From the NCBI RefSeq assembly GCF_000002865.3, contig NW_001865043.1, forward strand, positions 184,387 to 248,386: a stretch of DNA of 64,000 bases. Reading direction: 5' to 3'. Below the pieces are notes generated by a model. That model worked only from the letters and a program-made list of their open reading frames with translations, was not told the DNA's origin and did not search any database. Of the stretch, positions 37,961 through 49,240 are shown one piece after another. The first letter of the stretch is position 1; each line of letters begins with the position of its first letter. Origin of the DNA: Monosiga brevicollis MX1 (taxonomy: Eukaryota; Opisthokonta; Choanoflagellata; Craspedida; Salpingoecidae). The translations under genes were made by a program, and so were the position numbers.

Positions 37961-39612
37961 CTACTGCTGCTTCTTACTGCGAATGGCAGCCAGGCGCTGC
38001 AGGATGGGAGGGTGGCTGTGGTGCACGGCGCTGTAAAGCCAATCATGCACTGGGTAGGACTTGTTATCGGCAGACAGCTTGATGAGACCTTCACACAGGG
38101 CCTCGCCCTGTCCCAGCTTCACGGCAAAGGCGTCCGCCTCGAATTCGGCACTAGGCAGATGCGTCAGGGTGAGGTGAATGAGTACATGGTTGGGCCAGGG
38201 GGGAAACAGGCGCAGCAACCGGGGGCAGGCGCATGACAATTCCTTGTGCGCGATAAGGTAGCCACTCACCGGCGAGTGAAAGCGGTCAGGACGATGCTCC
38301 AGATGGTGTTGAGGGGTGAGAGGATGTAGCCAAAGATGATGGTCATGGCGATGAGGGTTGGGCGTTCGTTGGCAAAGCCGAATTGTTCAAAGATGGCATC
38401 CACGCCATAGAGGCGTTGGAAGAGGTAGAAGATACCGCAAAAATAGAGCTGCTGCAGCAAAAACGTCTTGTAGACATGTCCATGTTGCCAGTGGCCCAGC
38501 TCGTGGGCCAGGACGGCCACGATTTGAGGGATGCTGCAACCGCCGGCCTTTGCCTGATCGTCCGCCTCGGCCACAGCCCCCTCCGTCTCAGAGGTGACCT
38601 GCTCACGGAGTTTGGCGTCGAGGAGAGTATCAAAGAGCACGATCCGCTTGTTGGAGCCCCAGCCATAAAAGTAGGCGTTGGAATGGCTGTTGCGAACTGA
38701 GTTGTGAACCAGATAGAGCTTGGTGAGGGGGAACTTGAGACTGGAGGCCAGGGCCTCGATGGCCGTGCGCAAGTCGCCGTGGGGCAGCTCAGTGTAGGTG
38801 TCAAAGAGGGGGGCAATAAAGTCGTGGTAAACCAAAACCAGCACGACGCTACTGGCTGTGGCCGTGAGCCAGAGATAGAAAAAGAAGTTGTCGCCGGCCC
38901 ACTCGATCACCTTGAGAAAGGCGGAGAGGAGAAGGCTGACGAGGGCAAGGTTGACGCCGAGCATCTTGATTTGATCCTTAAGGAAGAACGCCGGGGTCTG
39001 CTTGTTGAAGCCGTGGCGAGCCTCGAGCGAGAAGGTCTCGTAGATGCGCCAGGGCAGATCCGAAACAAAGTCAAAGAGCGAGGTCAGGGTCATAAACACG
39101 ATCGAGTGACAGATGGGGTGTGTGGCCGGCGGCAGGCCCAGCGCTTCTGACACTTGGCCAGACAGGTGCCAGGAGAAGGGCATGAAACCGGCAATGAGCA
39201 AGCCCGTCGACACAATAAAGTCGCTCGAGGACTTGCTACAAGCATGACGGAGCCCACCGAGTGAGGGGTTGGGGGTGTGCGTGAGCTTGGCCGAGGCATG
39301 TCAAGACACACGGGAAAAGGGCAAGCGGGGAATGGGTGATATGGCAGGGCCGTCGGTTTGGGGATTGCCAGGCGGCACGTACAGGAGAGAAAAGGAGAGG
39401 GACTCGTAGCGATATTCACGGGCGCTATCAAAATCCTCCTGCGAAACACGACCGGCCAGGGGTGCCGGCACGGACATCCGGCGACAGGCAGCACGCTCAC
39501 GTCCAGTCAAATACAGACTATCCAGCAGCCAAATGGAGGTGGTCAATCCCAAGCTCCCCCAAAACAGGGGCGCCTCCTTGACCGTCTCCATCCACACGCC
39601 CAGTGACTCCAT
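37961..39612 (-). CDS. ZMPSTE24: CAAX prenyl protease 1, STE24 type
   Basis: Three exons (39612-39383, 39235-38270, 38150-37961), 461 residues, phases consistent. It is a polytopic membrane zinc metalloprotease: the HEXXH motif is in VAVLAHELGHWQHGH and the third zinc ligand in the spliced junction AEFEADAFAVKLG, where exon 2 ends two bases into the Arg codon. Other family marks are SLEARHGFNKQT and NSHSNAYFYGWGSNKRIVLFD. The enzyme sits in the ER/inner nuclear membrane, cleaves the AAX from farnesylated CAAX proteins and matures a-factor in yeast and prelamin A in mammals. Length equals the family norm (450-475). Exon 1 encodes the first membrane helix (LFWGSLGLTTSIWLLDSLYL). Confidence 0.94.
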
Positions 39613-39772
39613 CCTGATTCACAGTCTTCCAAAAAAAAAAAAAAAAAAATGATGTAAATGCATTCACTGCCTGCCTGCCTGCCTGCCTAGGGGCAGTAGT
39701 TCAGTGCAGCGACAGTGCAACACAGTGAATGAAACACAGAAACCGTAGCAGTTGTTGACAAAAAGTAAATTA

Positions 39773-39813
<41 letters not shown>

Positions 39814-39971
39814 TGCTGACAAGTCGTTCTTCATCTCTCTTGCATTCAATTGGGACGGGCTTGAGATGGCGCGTCGCGATGAGAGAGGCAAGGTGGCAAC
39901 AGACAAGCGACAAGCTTGCGTTGCACACAGGACACTGCAGCCGCAAGAAGACAACGCTGGGAAGCGTTTCT
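39613..39971. other. Intergenic with poly-A, CCTG and GT repeats
   Basis: Between two minus-strand genes (STE24 and the Hint gene). Contains A18 at 39630-39648, (CCTG)n at 39668-39689 and (GT)n at 39776-39812. No gene. Confidence 0.65.
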
Positions 39972-41185
39972 TTAAAGGCTGCCCTTGGCGTCCAAGAAGA
40001 CCTGGGTGATCTCCTCTTTGGTCATGACACCGTTCTTGGCGCGGAACTCCTGATCGACAGCGTCATAGGCATAAGCAGCCTCCTCGGGGGTAAGCTCAGT
40101 GGTGATGATCTCAAACACCTTCAGAATGTAGGGATGGAGGCCATTCTCGTAGTCCTTGATGGGCAAGTTGCTCTCCACTTCACGAATCAGGGGCGACATG
40201 AGGATGTCATAAAAGTCCGGTGAAAGCTCGCTCTCGGAATAGATGGAAGCGACCACGCCCTCGGCAACCACGGTGGTGGTGGTGGTGGCGGGTGAGTAAA
40301 AACCATTTTGCACAACGTGGTCCACTGCCGTGACGAGGGTGGTGCGGAGGCAGTCATTCTCGTACACCACGAGCGGGGATCCTACGCCAAAGTTGTAGGC
40401 GGCGATGTAGTCGCCGTTGGGCAAGTTGCCGCACTCGGTCATGTTCTTTGTAGGGGCAAACAAAAAGTGATCGGGCGTGACGACCAGCACTTGAGGCTGG
40501 TTTTGGCTGTCAACGTAGTGGAGTCGCATAAAAGTCGTCTCGAGCGTGTGCTCGACGTGGCCCATGGTTGTAATGGGGCAGTCGATGACGGTGCCATCCG
40601 TGTTGTTGACGCACTTGAGAATGTCACCGGTGGTCATGGCCGTCAGGGGTGCACTGCTGCCGTTGGCTAGCATGAAGCGGGTGTCAGCCGCAAAACATGT
40701 AGGCGTTGTCGTGGTAGGCTGGACGGCCGCCTCGAGCTATGATACACATGTGACACGGCGGTGGCAGGTTGATGTGAGGGAAGTGGAGGGATGCAGCGTG
40801 ACGATGGCAGCAAGATGTCACTCCTGGCTTTCTGCCCCGACAGTTTGAGTTGGACACGTTTGTGCGTCGAGGCTTTTCGGTCAAGTCCGCCATTTCTACT
40901 CCACAAGCACCCGCCATGAGTTTCACGTACCTGAGCAAGGCGGTCACCAAACGTTTCGTTGATGAGGCGATCGATGGTTTCAATCAGAATAGCCTTGCGG
41001 CAGGCGGCCACAGGCGAGTTCTCCGTGAAGAGGGAGGCGTTGGTGCACCCACACGACGCCATAGCCGTCGTGGTGATGGTCGAGACGATGTCAGGGGTGG
41101 TGCTGGAGCCAGGCAAAGCCGCAACGTTGCAGGGCCCGAAGGCCACCAGCAGCAGCATCAGAACGACGGCAGCGCGACCAGTCAT
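39972..41185 (-). CDS. Secreted protein with Hedgehog-type Hint domain (hoglet-like)
   Basis: Two exons (41185-40931, 40736-39972), 339 residues. A signal peptide (MTGRAAVVLMLLLVAFGPCN) leads to a short Cys-containing region (SCGCTNASLFTENS) and a Thr-rich linker. The Hint domain begins at Cys99 (PTCFAADTRFMLANG) and has GD at 122-123, the TxxH motif in VVTPDHFLF (Thr172, His175) and, near its end, GFYSP-TTVVAEGVVASIYSE, which follows the G-x-Y-x-P-x-T...V-x-G-V-x-A-S-x-Y pattern of animal Hedgehog Hog domains. In Hedgehog these residues drive self-cleavage at the Cys through a thioester. No Hedge signalling domain is present; the part released would be only about 75 residues. A helical tail follows the Hint domain. 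Choanoflagellates are known to have Hint proteins with other N-terminal parts. Confidence 0.83.
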
Positions 41186-41443
41186 GATGGGCAGTTGGTA
41201 AGATAGATAGGGGGCAAATGGAAAAAATGCCCTAAAGGCTCATCAAGGTTTTGTCTGGTGCATACGGACATTACACGGGAATAGCGTGTGAATCAAAACC
41301 ACTTTTTTAAATCAATTTCTCTGAATAAATGTGCTGATGTTGATTCAAAATTGATAGAAGGGGAGTTGGTTGGTGTGGATGTATTTTACTTCTTTTACAT
41401 CAGATAATTGTCAGACTTTTCTGGTCTTTCAAGAACGGGAACG

Positions 41444-43508
41444 ATGATGGCGCCGGTGATGGTGGCAGCGGTGGTGCGACGCGCGAGGGGCGCTGTCGGA
41501 CGGACCGGGGGCTGCTTGGGTGGGATGGTGCGGGCATTGGGGAGTGTAGCACAAGCACGGCATGCTTTGGATCGTGGATTTGTTCAGCGACACTTTGGCC
41601 CCGAGCCCGGTGCCGAGGATGATATACGCCTCGCCGTAGGATACGGCTCGGGGGTATTTCAGCAGGCGAGTTGCGAGTTGACGAGCAGGCCCAGGACAGC
41701 ATCCCGTTGCATGTGATCATCTCACGGTGCTTCTTTTTGGTCCTTTTTTCTTTTCCTTGGACTTGCTCCTGCCTAGGCGGGTCATCAGCGCAACCCCGTA
41801 AGTGTGAACCCTCGAACATGCACGCTCCTTGCGTTGAATGGGTTCCTCATGCTGCCACCCCGCGCCTTTGATGTGCATAGAACACAATGATAGATCTCAT
41901 CCTCGTGGTTGATGATTCGCGTGCCTTCCACGAGCGCAACAAACAGCGCCACCGTCACCATTACTCTGGTATGTACCTCACTTGCCCGGCTTGCTCATCC
42001 TGTTTCCATGGGGCGCTTGGGGCGCTTGGCTATGACCAGCTATCAACCCCTCATCGTTGCAACTGGTTGCACAGCCCTTGGTTGGCTCAACGCGCAGGCT
42101 TTAGAAGGCATTCAGCGCTGGGGGCAGGCCAAGCTGTATTATAACCCTTACGTTCGCCTAGATGGCCAGGTCAGGACATGACTGGATCCTTTGCAAAGCA
42201 CCCCCCCCCCTGCTCTCGAACCGACATCGCGTCGTCGCAATCATCGCATCTTACATTGACCATGACAGCTCTGCAAGTACGGTGTTATGGGTTGGGAGGA
42301 TTTCAAGGCGGACATGACCAACTGGGAAGCACTTTACGCCAGCGGCCGCCTTCACAAGCCCGTCCACGTTATGACGGCCCATGAGGATGCCGAAGCCCTC
42401 ATTTACCAGAATCGCCGGTAAGTTTTGTGCCTTGACCTGGGGCTTTCAAACTTCTTGATCAGACCCTTTTCAAAAAACAAGTGCTGGGTCTTGGAACAGC
42501 GCATGACGTGCTTGGTATTGATGGTGAGTTCTGCAATTCCAAACTTGCCTTAGTGCGGCACTCTGGACGGCATGTCTCCTGTTGCCAGCACAATTTACGG
42601 AGGTACGCTGCACGTACCCATTTCAGCCCCAAGCACCGACCAAGCTGGGCTTTTGGCTGGTCTCCAAGGCTTAATGTGCTCGCTGCTCTCTGCCGCTGTA
42701 TCTTCTCGCACAGACGGATCTATATACCCGTATTGCAAGCCTCTCCTACAGCGGTGACCCGCGTATGATTGTCGGGGAGAAAAAGGGCAAGGTTGAGGCC
42801 ATCGTGGCTGGAAGTTTTGCAGGTGCGCGACCGACAGCTTGGTCCCCTCCTTCCCGTGGCGATCATTCGATGGCGCGCTCTCATGTGCAAGTGTACATCA
42901 CCTTGCCAGGCTTTCAAGAAGTATACCAGCCCATCTGGCAGGCTTGGACGGGCGGAGAGCTTCCTTCTTCGGACATGCTGGTGGGGCATTGCCGCGCACA
43001 TCTTACATGATCAAACCAGATGCTTTCACAGCGAGCAGAAGCCATATTCACTTTGTCATATATGTCTGCTGCCCCATCCCTTTGCAGATTGACAATCCGA
43101 TTCATGGCCGTCGCCTCCATCAGCTTTCGTGGCTACCCAAGGCCATATTTTCAAAGTGAGGTCCCGCGTTGCTTCCTTCGCTCGGCTCTTGTGTTCAATC
43201 AGCTTGCCCTCACGCTCTTTGCTCAACTTTGAATATGTTTTAGAGTGCGCGCTGGCCCTGACCTGGCAGAGGAAGAGGTGACGCCTGCTGTCGCGGCGGG
43301 TATGTTCTTCAAATTGTGTGCTGGATGTGCGCTTAGCCCTGCCCACTGCTTTTCATTTTGCCTCTGGCCCTCTTGTTGCTTGGTTACAGCGCTGGCCAGC
43401 ACCGTGCGCAGTGGCGCCACCACGCAAACCATCAAGGGGCTGCTCACAGGTGGTTTAGGTCGCTCTGCCATCTATGCCAAGGAAAAGCTCGTCAAAATGT
43501 TTCAATAG
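41444..43508 (+). CDS. TAMM41: TAM41-type mitochondrial phosphatidate cytidylyltransferase
   Basis: About 12 exons from the ATG at 41444 (Arg-rich leader fitting a mitochondrial presequence) to TAG at 43506-43508. Exon 1 ends in LAVGYGSGVFQQ, joined through a GC donor (CAG|GCGAGT) to a 21-base exon (41775-41795, AGHQRNP) and then exon 41881-41968, NTMIDLILVVDDS. Later exons: 42075-42169 (YYNPYVRLDGQ), 42269-42417 (KYGVMGWEDF, SGRLHKPVHV), 42554-42602 (ACLLLPAQFTE), 42714-42822 (IASLSYSGDPRMIVGE), about 42914-42978, about 43020-43080, 43088-43155, then two ending in TTQTIKGLLTGGLGRSAIY. The enzyme makes CDP-diacylglycerol on the inner mitochondrial membrane for cardiolipin. All signature blocks of the family are present in order. 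The two exons around 42980-43085 are the least certain. Confidence 0.88.
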
Positions 43509-44058
43509 CCTCGGGCTGCGCTCGACAAGCTTGCGTGCCCGCCTTGAGCATGGCTTTGCCGCCCTACTCATAGCGGCAACCCCGACCCTTGGAACTACCA
43601 CACGTCTGATCTGTTACAAAGTCGATTGAAAACCTCGATCTTTCCCGCCACCCCATGCTTAGTCGGATGTGGTAGGATGAGGATCAGACTAGGCAAGGGG
43701 GCTTCTCGCCTCCTCGTGGGATTCAGATCAATAGGCATAACACTACAGGTTTGCTAAAACAAGACACGAGTGGTTAAAAAAAAAAGAACAAAATCAAATA
43801 CGAGCTATTTCTTCACAGACCAAGTCGGGAAACCAAAATGAAACCGAAAACAACAACCGCGCGGGCTCATGTACGCATAGCCCAGCCACGCAATACCAGC
43901 AATCATTGTGTGCACCCACAATGGAGGCGGGGTTAACCCACTCACGCACGCAGTGCGGAAAATTAGAGCGTTGTACCCGCCCGCAAGAGTAGCACACGTT
44001 TCCAAGCCATCGCACAATGCAGGCTCAACAGCTTGTGTTAGTGGCGGACATGTCGGAG
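43509..44058. other. Convergent 3' ends
   Basis: Between the 3' ends of TAM41 and the DUF4795 gene. An A-rich run occurs at about 43776-43800. No gene. Confidence 0.55.
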
Positions 44059-45878
44059 CTACTCGGGCGCCGTGTCTTCGCTGTCACTCGTTGGGGCCAA
44101 AGCTGAACGACTTTTATTTTGCAAATATCGCGGGGCAGTGTACGTAGCGTTGGGGTTGCGTAGCGTGCGCGTGGATTCAGCTGAAACCTCAGCAGCCGTC
44201 TTGGATGTGCCATTGGACAAGGTGGGCCGACTGTTGGTAGATCGGCGTAATGCGGACAAACGCCCTTCCAACACTGCGGGCAAAATGGGAAGGGCTGCAG
44301 GGGTCATGTGTCACAAAGCCGGGAGGTGAGGTCGCGAGCCGAAATTTTGGCAGGGCAAACAGGACGAGAAAAAAGAGAGAGAGAGAGAGAGAATAAAAGC
44401 AATAAGGTGCGATGCTGTCATCCAAAACGTACAGGGGACGGGGGGAGCAGGTTGAGGGGATCGAAGTGGTCGGTTGCAGCTGATGCAGCTATAGGGTTCA
44501 AGGGGCCGGCGAAAGCCCGCGGCGGAACCATCATCGGGCAGCAGAGCGCTGTACTCGGCCTCGGCGCGCTGTTGAAGCTCTTCAGCACTGAGATTGGCAT
44601 GTGTCTGGGCCAGGCGTTGTTTGATGCGATCCACTTCCTCGCGGTCTGATTTGGTGGCAAGCTGGGCGTTAAGAGAGGCCATGGCACCTTCTTGACGTTC
44701 CAAAAGGCGTTGGACTCCCTGCGTGCCTTGGTTCATGGCCAGGAGGGCTTCGTCCACGGCACGCAGGTTGCGCGCTGTGTCGCGGGCAAGCGTTTCCTTG
44801 TCGGCCTTGATGAGCAGCGCCCGCTCCACAGTTTCACGGTCGGCTTTGGCTTGGGCCAGCTCGTCGAGCTTGACACGAAGCATCTCGAGATGTTGAGCTG
44901 TCTCTTCGGCACGACCCAAGCCCTGGGCTTCACGCTTGGCTGCCTCGGAATATCGCAACTCAAGGCGGGCAATATCTCCCTGCAGCTGATCAAACAAAGC
45001 ACGTGTGCCTGCCTTTTGGGGCCCGGCCGGGATGTGGTTTGTATGACCCTCGCGAGCCAGCTCTTCCAGCTCCTCAATGTTTTCACGATTCAGCTGGATC
45101 TGGCCTTGCGCGTTGACCAGGTGAGCGCGCAGGTCCTCCGTCTCCTTTTGCATATTGTCCATCCGAGCAGTAGCCTTGACAAAAACGCCTGTCTTGGCCT
45201 CGGCCAGCTCCCGACGCAACGTCTCAATCTGCTTCTCCAGCTGCAAATCCTCCATGTCCTGCTGCCATACTTGCACCTCGCGACGAATCTCAATCTGGGC
45301 ATCATCGAGCTTGTCGCAGCGCTCGTCCATCAGATCAATGCGCTCGTTGAGGGTCCGCAGGTCGATTGCATCGACAGCAGCACGTAAACTTACAACCTGC
45401 CGCAAAACATCGGCCACCTCTTCTCGCTCGGCCTTGCTGGCGGCCATCGCTGCCAGCTGATCCATGGCGTTTTCAAGCTCGCGGGTCTGGCGCTCCAGAT
45501 CGGTGCGCATGGCCGCAATCTGCTGGAGGCCCCGCTCAAGTCGTTCGTCGCTGGCATCGATACGGCGGTTGACTTGGGCGATGCCTCGCTCAACGGTAGC
45601 AAGTTGGTTCTCCATGGTTTCAAAGCGCTCGTCAAAGGTATCCACGCGACGCTTCAGAGCTTCGACCTGGTTTTGAACGGCCCGCAACTCTTCCTTGGTG
45701 GCCATTGAGTCCAGGGCGCTGGCCAATTCTTTGCGGAGGGCGTCGGCCAAACGGGCCATGCCAGCGTTGGTGGCGTCGATGGCTGCGCCGTTGGCCTTGA
45801 TACTCGCTTCGCAGCCCTCGGTGCGGGCCTTGAGCTCGGTCATGGGCACCACATGCGTCACCAGGTGAAGCCACTGCN
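44059..45878 (-). CDS. DUF4795 / QRICH2-like coiled-coil protein, 5' end lost in assembly gap
   Basis: Frame open from the edge of the N gap (45878) to the donor at 44433, then exon 44294-44059 ending in a stop; about 560 residues seen, N-terminus missing. An Ala/Glu/Arg/Leu-rich coiled coil fills most of it. Near the end is SAAGFRRPLEPYSCISCNRPL, with the Cys-Ile-Ser-Cys-x-Arg-Pro signature that closes the DUF4795 domain of QRICH2 and C16orf96. QRICH2 is a flagellar protein needed for the sperm tail, so an axonemal role is plausible in a flagellate. The last exon gives a short Ser/Thr/Arg-rich tail. The intron at 44295-44432 contains a short GA repeat. Confidence 0.75.
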
Positions 45879-46643
45879 NNNNNNNNNNNNNNNNNNNNNN
45901 NNNNNNNNNNNNNNNNNNNNNNNNNNNNNNNNNNNNNNNNNNNNNNNNNNNNNNNNNNNNNNNNNNNNNNNNNNNNNNNNNNNNNNNNNNNNNNNNNNNN
46001 NNNNNNNNNNNNNNNNNNNNNNNNNNNNNNNNNNNNNNNNNNNNNNNNNNNNNNNNNNNNNNNNNNNNNNNNNNNNNNNNNNNNNNNNNNNNNNNNNNNN
46101 NNNNNNNNNNNNNNNNNNNNNNNNNNNNNNNNNNNNNNNNNNNNNNNNNNNNNNNNNNNNNNNNNNNNNNNNNNNNNNNNNNNNNNNNNNNNNNNNNNNN
46201 NNNNNNNNNNNNNNNNNNNNNNNNNNNNNNNNNNNNNNNNNNNNNNNNNNNNNNNNNNNNNNNNNNNNNNNNNNNNNNNNNNNNNNNNNNNNNNNNNNNN
46301 NNNNNNNNNNNNNNNNNNNNNNNNNNNNNNNNNNNNNNNNNNNNNNNNNNNNNNNNNNNNNNNNNNNNNNNNNNNNNNNNNNNNNNNNNNNNNNNNNNNN
46401 NNNNNNNNNNNNNNNNNNNNNNNNNNNNNNNNNNNNNNNNNNNNNNNNNNNNNNNNNNNNNNNNNNNNNNNNNNNNNNNNNNNNNNNNNNNNNNNNNNNN
46501 NNNNNNNNNNNNNNNNNNNNNNNNNNNNNNNNNNNNNNNNNNNNNNNNNNNNNNNNNNNNNNNNNNNNNNNNNNNNNNNNNNNNNNNNNNNNNNNNNNNN
46601 NNNNNNNNNNNNNNNNNNNNNNNNNNNNNNNNNNNNNNNNNNN
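45879..46643. other. Assembly gap (765 N)
   Basis: Run of N of estimated or arbitrary size. It removes the start of the DUF4795 gene; its right edge is a perfect TC repeat, which is the probable reason the assembly broke. Confidence 1.

Positions 46644-46731
<88 letters not shown>
46644..46731. repeat. Perfect (TC)n tract at gap edge
   Basis: At least 44 TC units adjoining the N run; the true length is unknown because it enters the gap. Confidence 0.98.
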
Positions 46732-46734
<3 letters not shown>

Positions 46735-47041
46735 TGCAAACGTTGGTTGTTATGTAGTGTTGGCGACAACAGGTGTTGATCGGTAATTTATCAAGAACAG
46801 CTATTGTGTGTTGTTGTTGTGTGAAAAGGTTTGAACCTCGTGGTGCACTTTTTTTCTTTTCTTCCCACCTCAAACCAGGTGTGTGTTTCCGCGACCCTCA
46901 CCGACTTACTTCGCGCGCCAATCGGCAGCGCTGCTCTTCCTATTTGGCAGCCCCGTGTTCTGCTGGGATGTTACGTGGGGCGCATTGTGTGGCTTATTCG
47001 CTGACGGTGATTTTCCCCTTCTTTTCTCTCTTCACAGCAAT

Positions 47042-47763
47042 ATGCGTATGAGTGTGCTCAACGACGCCCTGCGCGTCATGACCAACGCCGAGAAGCGCGG
47101 CAAGCGCCAGGCGATGATCCGCCCCGCCAGCAAGGTCGTCGTCAAGTTCCTCCAGGTCATGATGAAGCACGGTTAGCGCAGTACCGCCTGTACCCAAGCC
47201 CTGCTTGCGTACTTGCGCCTGCCTAACACAGCCCATCCCCAACTTTGATAGGTTACATTGACGAGTTCGAGTTCGTCGATGACCACCGCGCCGGCAAGAT
47301 CGTTGTCCAGCTCAACGGTCGCCTGAACAAGGTTGGTTTTCGCTATTTTATCGCTTGTTTTGTGGTGTCCTCGTCCTGCTCGCTGTTCCTGTGGGTCTGG
47401 GCAGTTCCAGAGCCAACGTTGCTCCACGTGGTGTCTTGCTCACATTATCATCACGTGTTTGCAGTGCGGTGTCATCTCCCCTCGCTTCGATGTCAAGGTC
47501 AAGGAGATCGAGAAGTGGGTCAACAACCTGCTTCCCTCCCGTCAGTTCGGGTAAGTTGACTGCCTCCTACACGTGCGCGCCGCTCTTGAAAGCCATAATG
47601 CCGAAGCCACCGCATCTGGTTGGTTGAAAGGTGATCTGATGCACATTGCCGTCTGTTTTACTTTGACAGCCACATCGTCCTGACCACGGCCGATGGCATC
47701 ATGGACCACGAGGAGGCCCGTCGCAAGCACACTGGTGGCAAGATCCTCGGCTTCTTCTATTAA
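47042..47763 (+). CDS. RPS15A: 40S ribosomal protein S15a (uS8)
   Basis: Four exons (47042-47171, 47252-47331, 47465-47550, 47670-47763), 129 residues against 130 in human. Sequence is nearly identical to the animal protein in blocks such as [43 protein letters not shown] and the end [17 protein letters not shown]. The first coding base follows closely on an acceptor (cacag|CAATATG), so a 5' UTR intron is likely, as is common in ribosomal protein genes; an upstream exon in 46732-47000 would then carry the 5' end and any TOP tract that LARP1 could read. It is part of the small subunit body. Confidence 0.97.
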
Positions 47764-48204
47764 GCGTCTTGTCGCGTCGCTGCTGCTGCGTCTCAGGAGC
47801 AGGACTTTGTTTTGTGCAAGCCCTTCCAATGCTCTAGTCCATTGCTCCAATGCTCTAGTCCAGCAATGAGTTCAGCTGATGGGGTTGGACCTTGTTGTGA
47901 GGCTACATCCCATCTCTGACGGCGATTTGTGCCCTGACTCTTGAACCATAAAATTCAAATGGAAGACGTCGTGCTGTTTTATTGTTTGTTTGTAGTACCT
48001 CTTCTTTCATCCCACCCCATGTCGTGCTGTTTGATGGGAATGGCACGCGTGAATCATCATACACATCAAGGCATTGTGACGCAAAGTCTATTCGGGTGTA
48101 GGTAACATGGGAAAACGACAAAAAAAAGATCACCTGTCCTTGACGCGGCAGCGCACAGCGCTCACTCAGAAAAGCAGGCGTGGGGTGAATAGCCAGTCAA
48201 GCCA
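47764..48204. other. Convergent 3' ends
   Basis: Between RPS15A and the small acidic gene. A 13-base phrase (CCAATGCTCTAGT) is repeated in tandem at about 47826-47861. No gene seen. Confidence 0.55.
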
Positions 48205-48584
48205 TCAGTCGTCTTCGTCCTCGTCTTCAAGATGATCGCGCTTGTCGTCCTCTGCTCGTGCCAAGCATTAATGTCACAACGCACACAGCATGAGCGGCGG
48301 TTCCCTGTGCAAAGCAAGCCGCCAGGAGACCCTAGTACGGTCCAAGGACAACGATGCCAACCCGCACCACACACACCTTGCACTGATTGGCCCTGAGCTT
48401 CAATGGCCGCCGTCAGGTGGGCATTCATCGCGGCCCGAACCTCCGAGACAACCGCATGCAAGTCTGCCAAATTGCCGGTATCAGGCAACGCTCGAGTCCA
48501 CTGCTGTTGTTCTAGCGTCGCCTCGGTCGCGCCTCCACCGTCAGCGGCCTGGGCCACCACGATCTGTGCTTCCACCGCTGCCAT
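48205..48584 (-). CDS. Small acidic-tailed protein, possibly Gon7-like
   Basis: Two exons (48584-48377, 48251-48205), 84 residues. Ala- and Gln-rich helical body (VSEVRAAMNAHLTAAIEAQ) and an acidic tail (EDDKRDHLEDEDEDD). The donor is GTGTGT after CAAG and the phase-1 junction gives the acidic frame rather than two other frames. Size, helical segment and acidic disordered tail resemble Gon7, the small KEOPS-complex subunit that aids tRNA t6A formation, but Gon7 is poorly conserved and I cannot confirm it. It may be any small helical protein. Confidence 0.45.
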
Positions 48585-48780
48585 GCTTCAAGCCCGACGA
48601 GATTTATGTAAAATACTTTGGTGGTTGATGCTTTGAAGATGATGAAAACACTTGCAGATTGTCTTTAGTACCTGTAGTAGTTTTAGCATTTTAAGCCAAT
48701 TTGTATCTTAACAAGCGAAGGCACAAGGCTACTAAGGGCCCATATGTACACGAATCCGCATAATGGTTGCGGCATTTTAG

Positions 48781-49240
48781 GTCAGCCGAGCAGTCCGTTG
48801 AAAGGGCTCCTGAACCCCCGACACAGCCACCGGCACCGTACCGGCCTGGTCCCGACCACGGGCCCGACCGCATCCCCTACTCCCGGCAAGTCAACCAAGA
48901 AAAAGCCATTGCCGGCATCTCCATCGGTACGTCCTTCTGTTTTTCTACCGCTTCGTTGATCCAAGCATCACCATGGTCATGTTTTATTCTCCCCACGTGT
49001 GCTCCATAGATGTGGCTGTACCTCAGTGTGCCTGGTAATTGGCGGTGGTGTCATCGCCTTTGCCATGCGCTGGCGTCTGCGTCACAACCGCTTGGCTGAG
49101 TACGGTGTCATTGACAACCAGCCTGATGACGTGAGTCATCTTCTTCAGACCTTCACCCCTTTCCTGCCATGCACATTCATGATCCTGGAATGCACTTATT
49201 GTTTTAGCTGCTGTTGCGTGATGATCAGGTCGAAGAGTAA
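48781..49240 (+). CDS. Small single-pass membrane protein, 5' exon not found
   Basis: Three exons join in phase: 48781-48925, about 49027-49131 and 49208-49240. They encode a Pro/Arg-rich N-terminal part (YRPGPDHGPDRIPYSR), one membrane helix (AGISIVCLVIGGGVIAFAM) followed by RWRLRHNR, and an acidic end (LLLRDDQVEE). The first exon begins after an acceptor (ttttag) in phase 2, so an upstream exon with the ATG is missing from my model. Topology resembles small mitochondrial inner-membrane or respiratory accessory proteins, but I cannot name it. Confidence 0.5.

Noticed and set aside
41400-41819. Minus-strand Pro/Ser-rich frame upstream of TAM41
   Set aside because: The plus strand here encodes the first TAM41 exon with the GYGSGVFQQ block; the minus frame is its shadow.
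45632-46873. Frames that run through the run of N
   Set aside because: Unknown bases cannot be translated; no coding claim can be made inside the gap.
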